Positions 63,261 through 64,000 of a stretch of DNA of 64,000 bases are shown here, in pieces (the first letter of the stretch is position 1; each line of letters opens with the position of its first letter). The position numbers and the translations under genes were made by a program. The stretch lies in NCBI RefSeq assembly GCF_005048155.1, contig NZ_SUMB01000011.1:186001-250000 (forward strand), given 5' to 3'. The notes under the pieces are model-generated. The model had not been told where the DNA came from and did not search any database. It saw only the letters and a list, made by a program, of their open reading frames with translations. This DNA comes from Streptomyces piniterrae (GTDB lineage Bacteria > Actinomycetota > Actinomycetes > Streptomycetales > Streptomycetaceae).

Positions 63261-64000
63261 ATGTCCGACCCGATAGCGGCCGACCTCACCGCCGATCCAG
63301 CCGACGAGCTCGCCGTCGACGCCCCCGCGATGCCGGAGCCGCAGGTCCGCGAGAACACGGCACACAGCATCCCCGGCGGCCTCGCACTGCTGCTGACCTG
63401 GCTCGGCGTCTTCCTCAGCATCGGCCTGATCATCGTCGGCGGCGTCGTCGGCTCGGGCGGCAACAACGCGGTCGGCGTACCGCTGGTGATCCTCGGCGTC
63501 CTGCTGCTGCTCACCTCGTTCTTCTGCATGGGCGGCGTGAAGATGGTCGCGCCCGGCGAGGCCCGGGTGCTCCAGCTGTTCGGGCGGTACGTCGGCACCC
63601 TCCGTACCGACGGCCTGCGCTGGGTCAACCCGCTGACCAGCGCCCGGAAGATCTCCACCCGGGTCCGCAACCACGAGACCGCGGTGCTGAAGGTCAACGA
63701 CGCCTACGGCAACCCGATCGAGCTCGCCGCGATCGCGGTGTGGAAGGTCGACGACACCGCCCGCGCGCTCTTCGAGGTGGACGACTTCCTGGAGTTCGTC
63801 GCCACCCAGGCCGAGGCGGCCGTCCGGCATATCGCGATCGAGTACCCCTACGACGCACACGACGAGAACGCCCTGTCGCTGCGCGGCAACGCCGAGGAGA
63901 TCACCGAGAAGCTCGCCCTCGAACTGACCGCCCGGGTGCAGGCCGCCGGCGTCCAGATCATCGAGACCCGCTTCAGCCACCTCGCCTACGCCCCCGAGAT
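63261..64000 (+). CDS. SPFH/band 7 domain membrane protein (partial, runs off the window)
   Basis: First 246 residues visible. The ATG at 63261 is preceded by CGGGGACCCC. An acidic N-terminus of about 35 residues is followed by two membrane helices (GLALLLTWLGVFLSIGLIIV and VPLVILGVLLLLTSFFCMGG). The SPFH core starts with MVAPGEARVLQLFGRYVGTL and continues with VNDAYGNPIELAAIAVWKVD and AEAAVRHIAIEYPYD. Slipin/flotillin-like proteins organise membrane microdomains and often partner an NfeD-like protein, which would lie beyond this window. Function here unknown. Confidence 0.9.
   Translation, partial: MSDPIAADLTADPADELAVDAPAMPEPQVRENTAHSIPGGLALLLTWLGVFLSIGLIIVGGVVGSGGNNAVGVPLVILGVLLLLTSFFCMGGVKMVAPGEARVLQLFGRYVGTLRTDGLRWVNPLTSARKISTRVRNHETAVLKVNDAYGNPIELAAIAVWKVDDTARALFEVDDFLEFVATQAEAAVRHIAIEYPYDAHDENALSLRGNAEEITEKLALELTARVQAAGVQIIETRFSHLAYAPE

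Overview
This is a gene-dense, high-GC window with strong Streptomyces character. It has a bldK-order oligopeptide permease operon, a WhiB-family protein, two multidomain SpoIIE phosphatases with RsbW-like ATPase modules, an XRE/DUF5753-DUF397 pair, a glpX-wbl neighbourhood, an IclR regulator before glpK, and a single in-frame TTA codon (a bldA signature) in a methyltransferase gene. No tRNA, rRNA, CRISPR array, insertion sequence or prophage was recognised. The last gene runs off the right edge.

Layout. 0.3-6.6 kb: bldKABCDE-type permease operon (+). 6.7-12.4 kb: a second complete peptide ABC operon (-), convergent with the first. 12.6-18.7 kb: ABM-domain protein, TauD-like dioxygenase, TypA GTPase and an orphan peptide-binding lipoprotein (all -). 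19.2-23.2 kb: small coiled-coil protein and a succinate dehydrogenase of the Sdh1 type (C-A-B). 23.6-28.9 kb: Tat-type amidohydrolase, PAS-PAS-GAF-SpoIIE-HATPase phosphatase, small anti-sigma-like ATPase, Nudix hydrolase. 29.1-33.3 kb: SPOR-like small protein, APC permease, GntR regulator, PIG-L deacetylase. 33.4-34.9 kb: hydrolase fragment, Uma2 protein lacking a key Asp, another RsbW-like ATPase. 35.1-42.9 kb: IclR, glpK, ychF, DUF6542 membrane protein, ppgK, ispH, APC permease. 43.0-47.9 kb: xseA-xseB, nitroreductase-family reductase, DUF4245 protein, glpX, WhiB-like protein. 48.1-54.0 kb: DUF1707 protein, class I fumarase, XRE-DUF397 pair, TPR gene fragment, class II fumarase. 54.0-54.65 kb: gene-free tandem repeats. 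54.65-64 kb: DUF402 protein, TTA-containing methyltransferase, second SpoIIE phosphatase, catalase, penicillin-binding protein, SPFH protein.

How the genes fit together. Central carbon metabolism is well represented: Sdh1, two unrelated fumarases, fructose-1,6-bisphosphatase II, glycerol kinase and polyphosphate glucokinase. So are developmental and stress signalling: BldK import, partner-switch phosphatases and kinases, a WhiB-like protein, XRE-DUF397 and a TTA gene. Catalase, IspH, TypA and YchF are housekeeping.

Non-coding structure deserves attention. There are strong terminator hairpins at most 3' ends and a family of CCCCTAGGGG-based elements at four sites, including a 62-70 bp dispersed repeat present twice. 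An 82-bp near-perfect palindrome lies after sdhB, and three tandem-repeat families share one 0.6-kb gap. At eight genes a TANNNT box sits only 6-7 nt before the start codon, which suggests leaderless transcription. No wholly new system is proven here. The best leads are the leader ORF/hairpin/TTA-methyltransferase/SpoIIE unit, the CCCCTAGGGG element family, and the XRE-DUF397 unit lodged between two fumarases.
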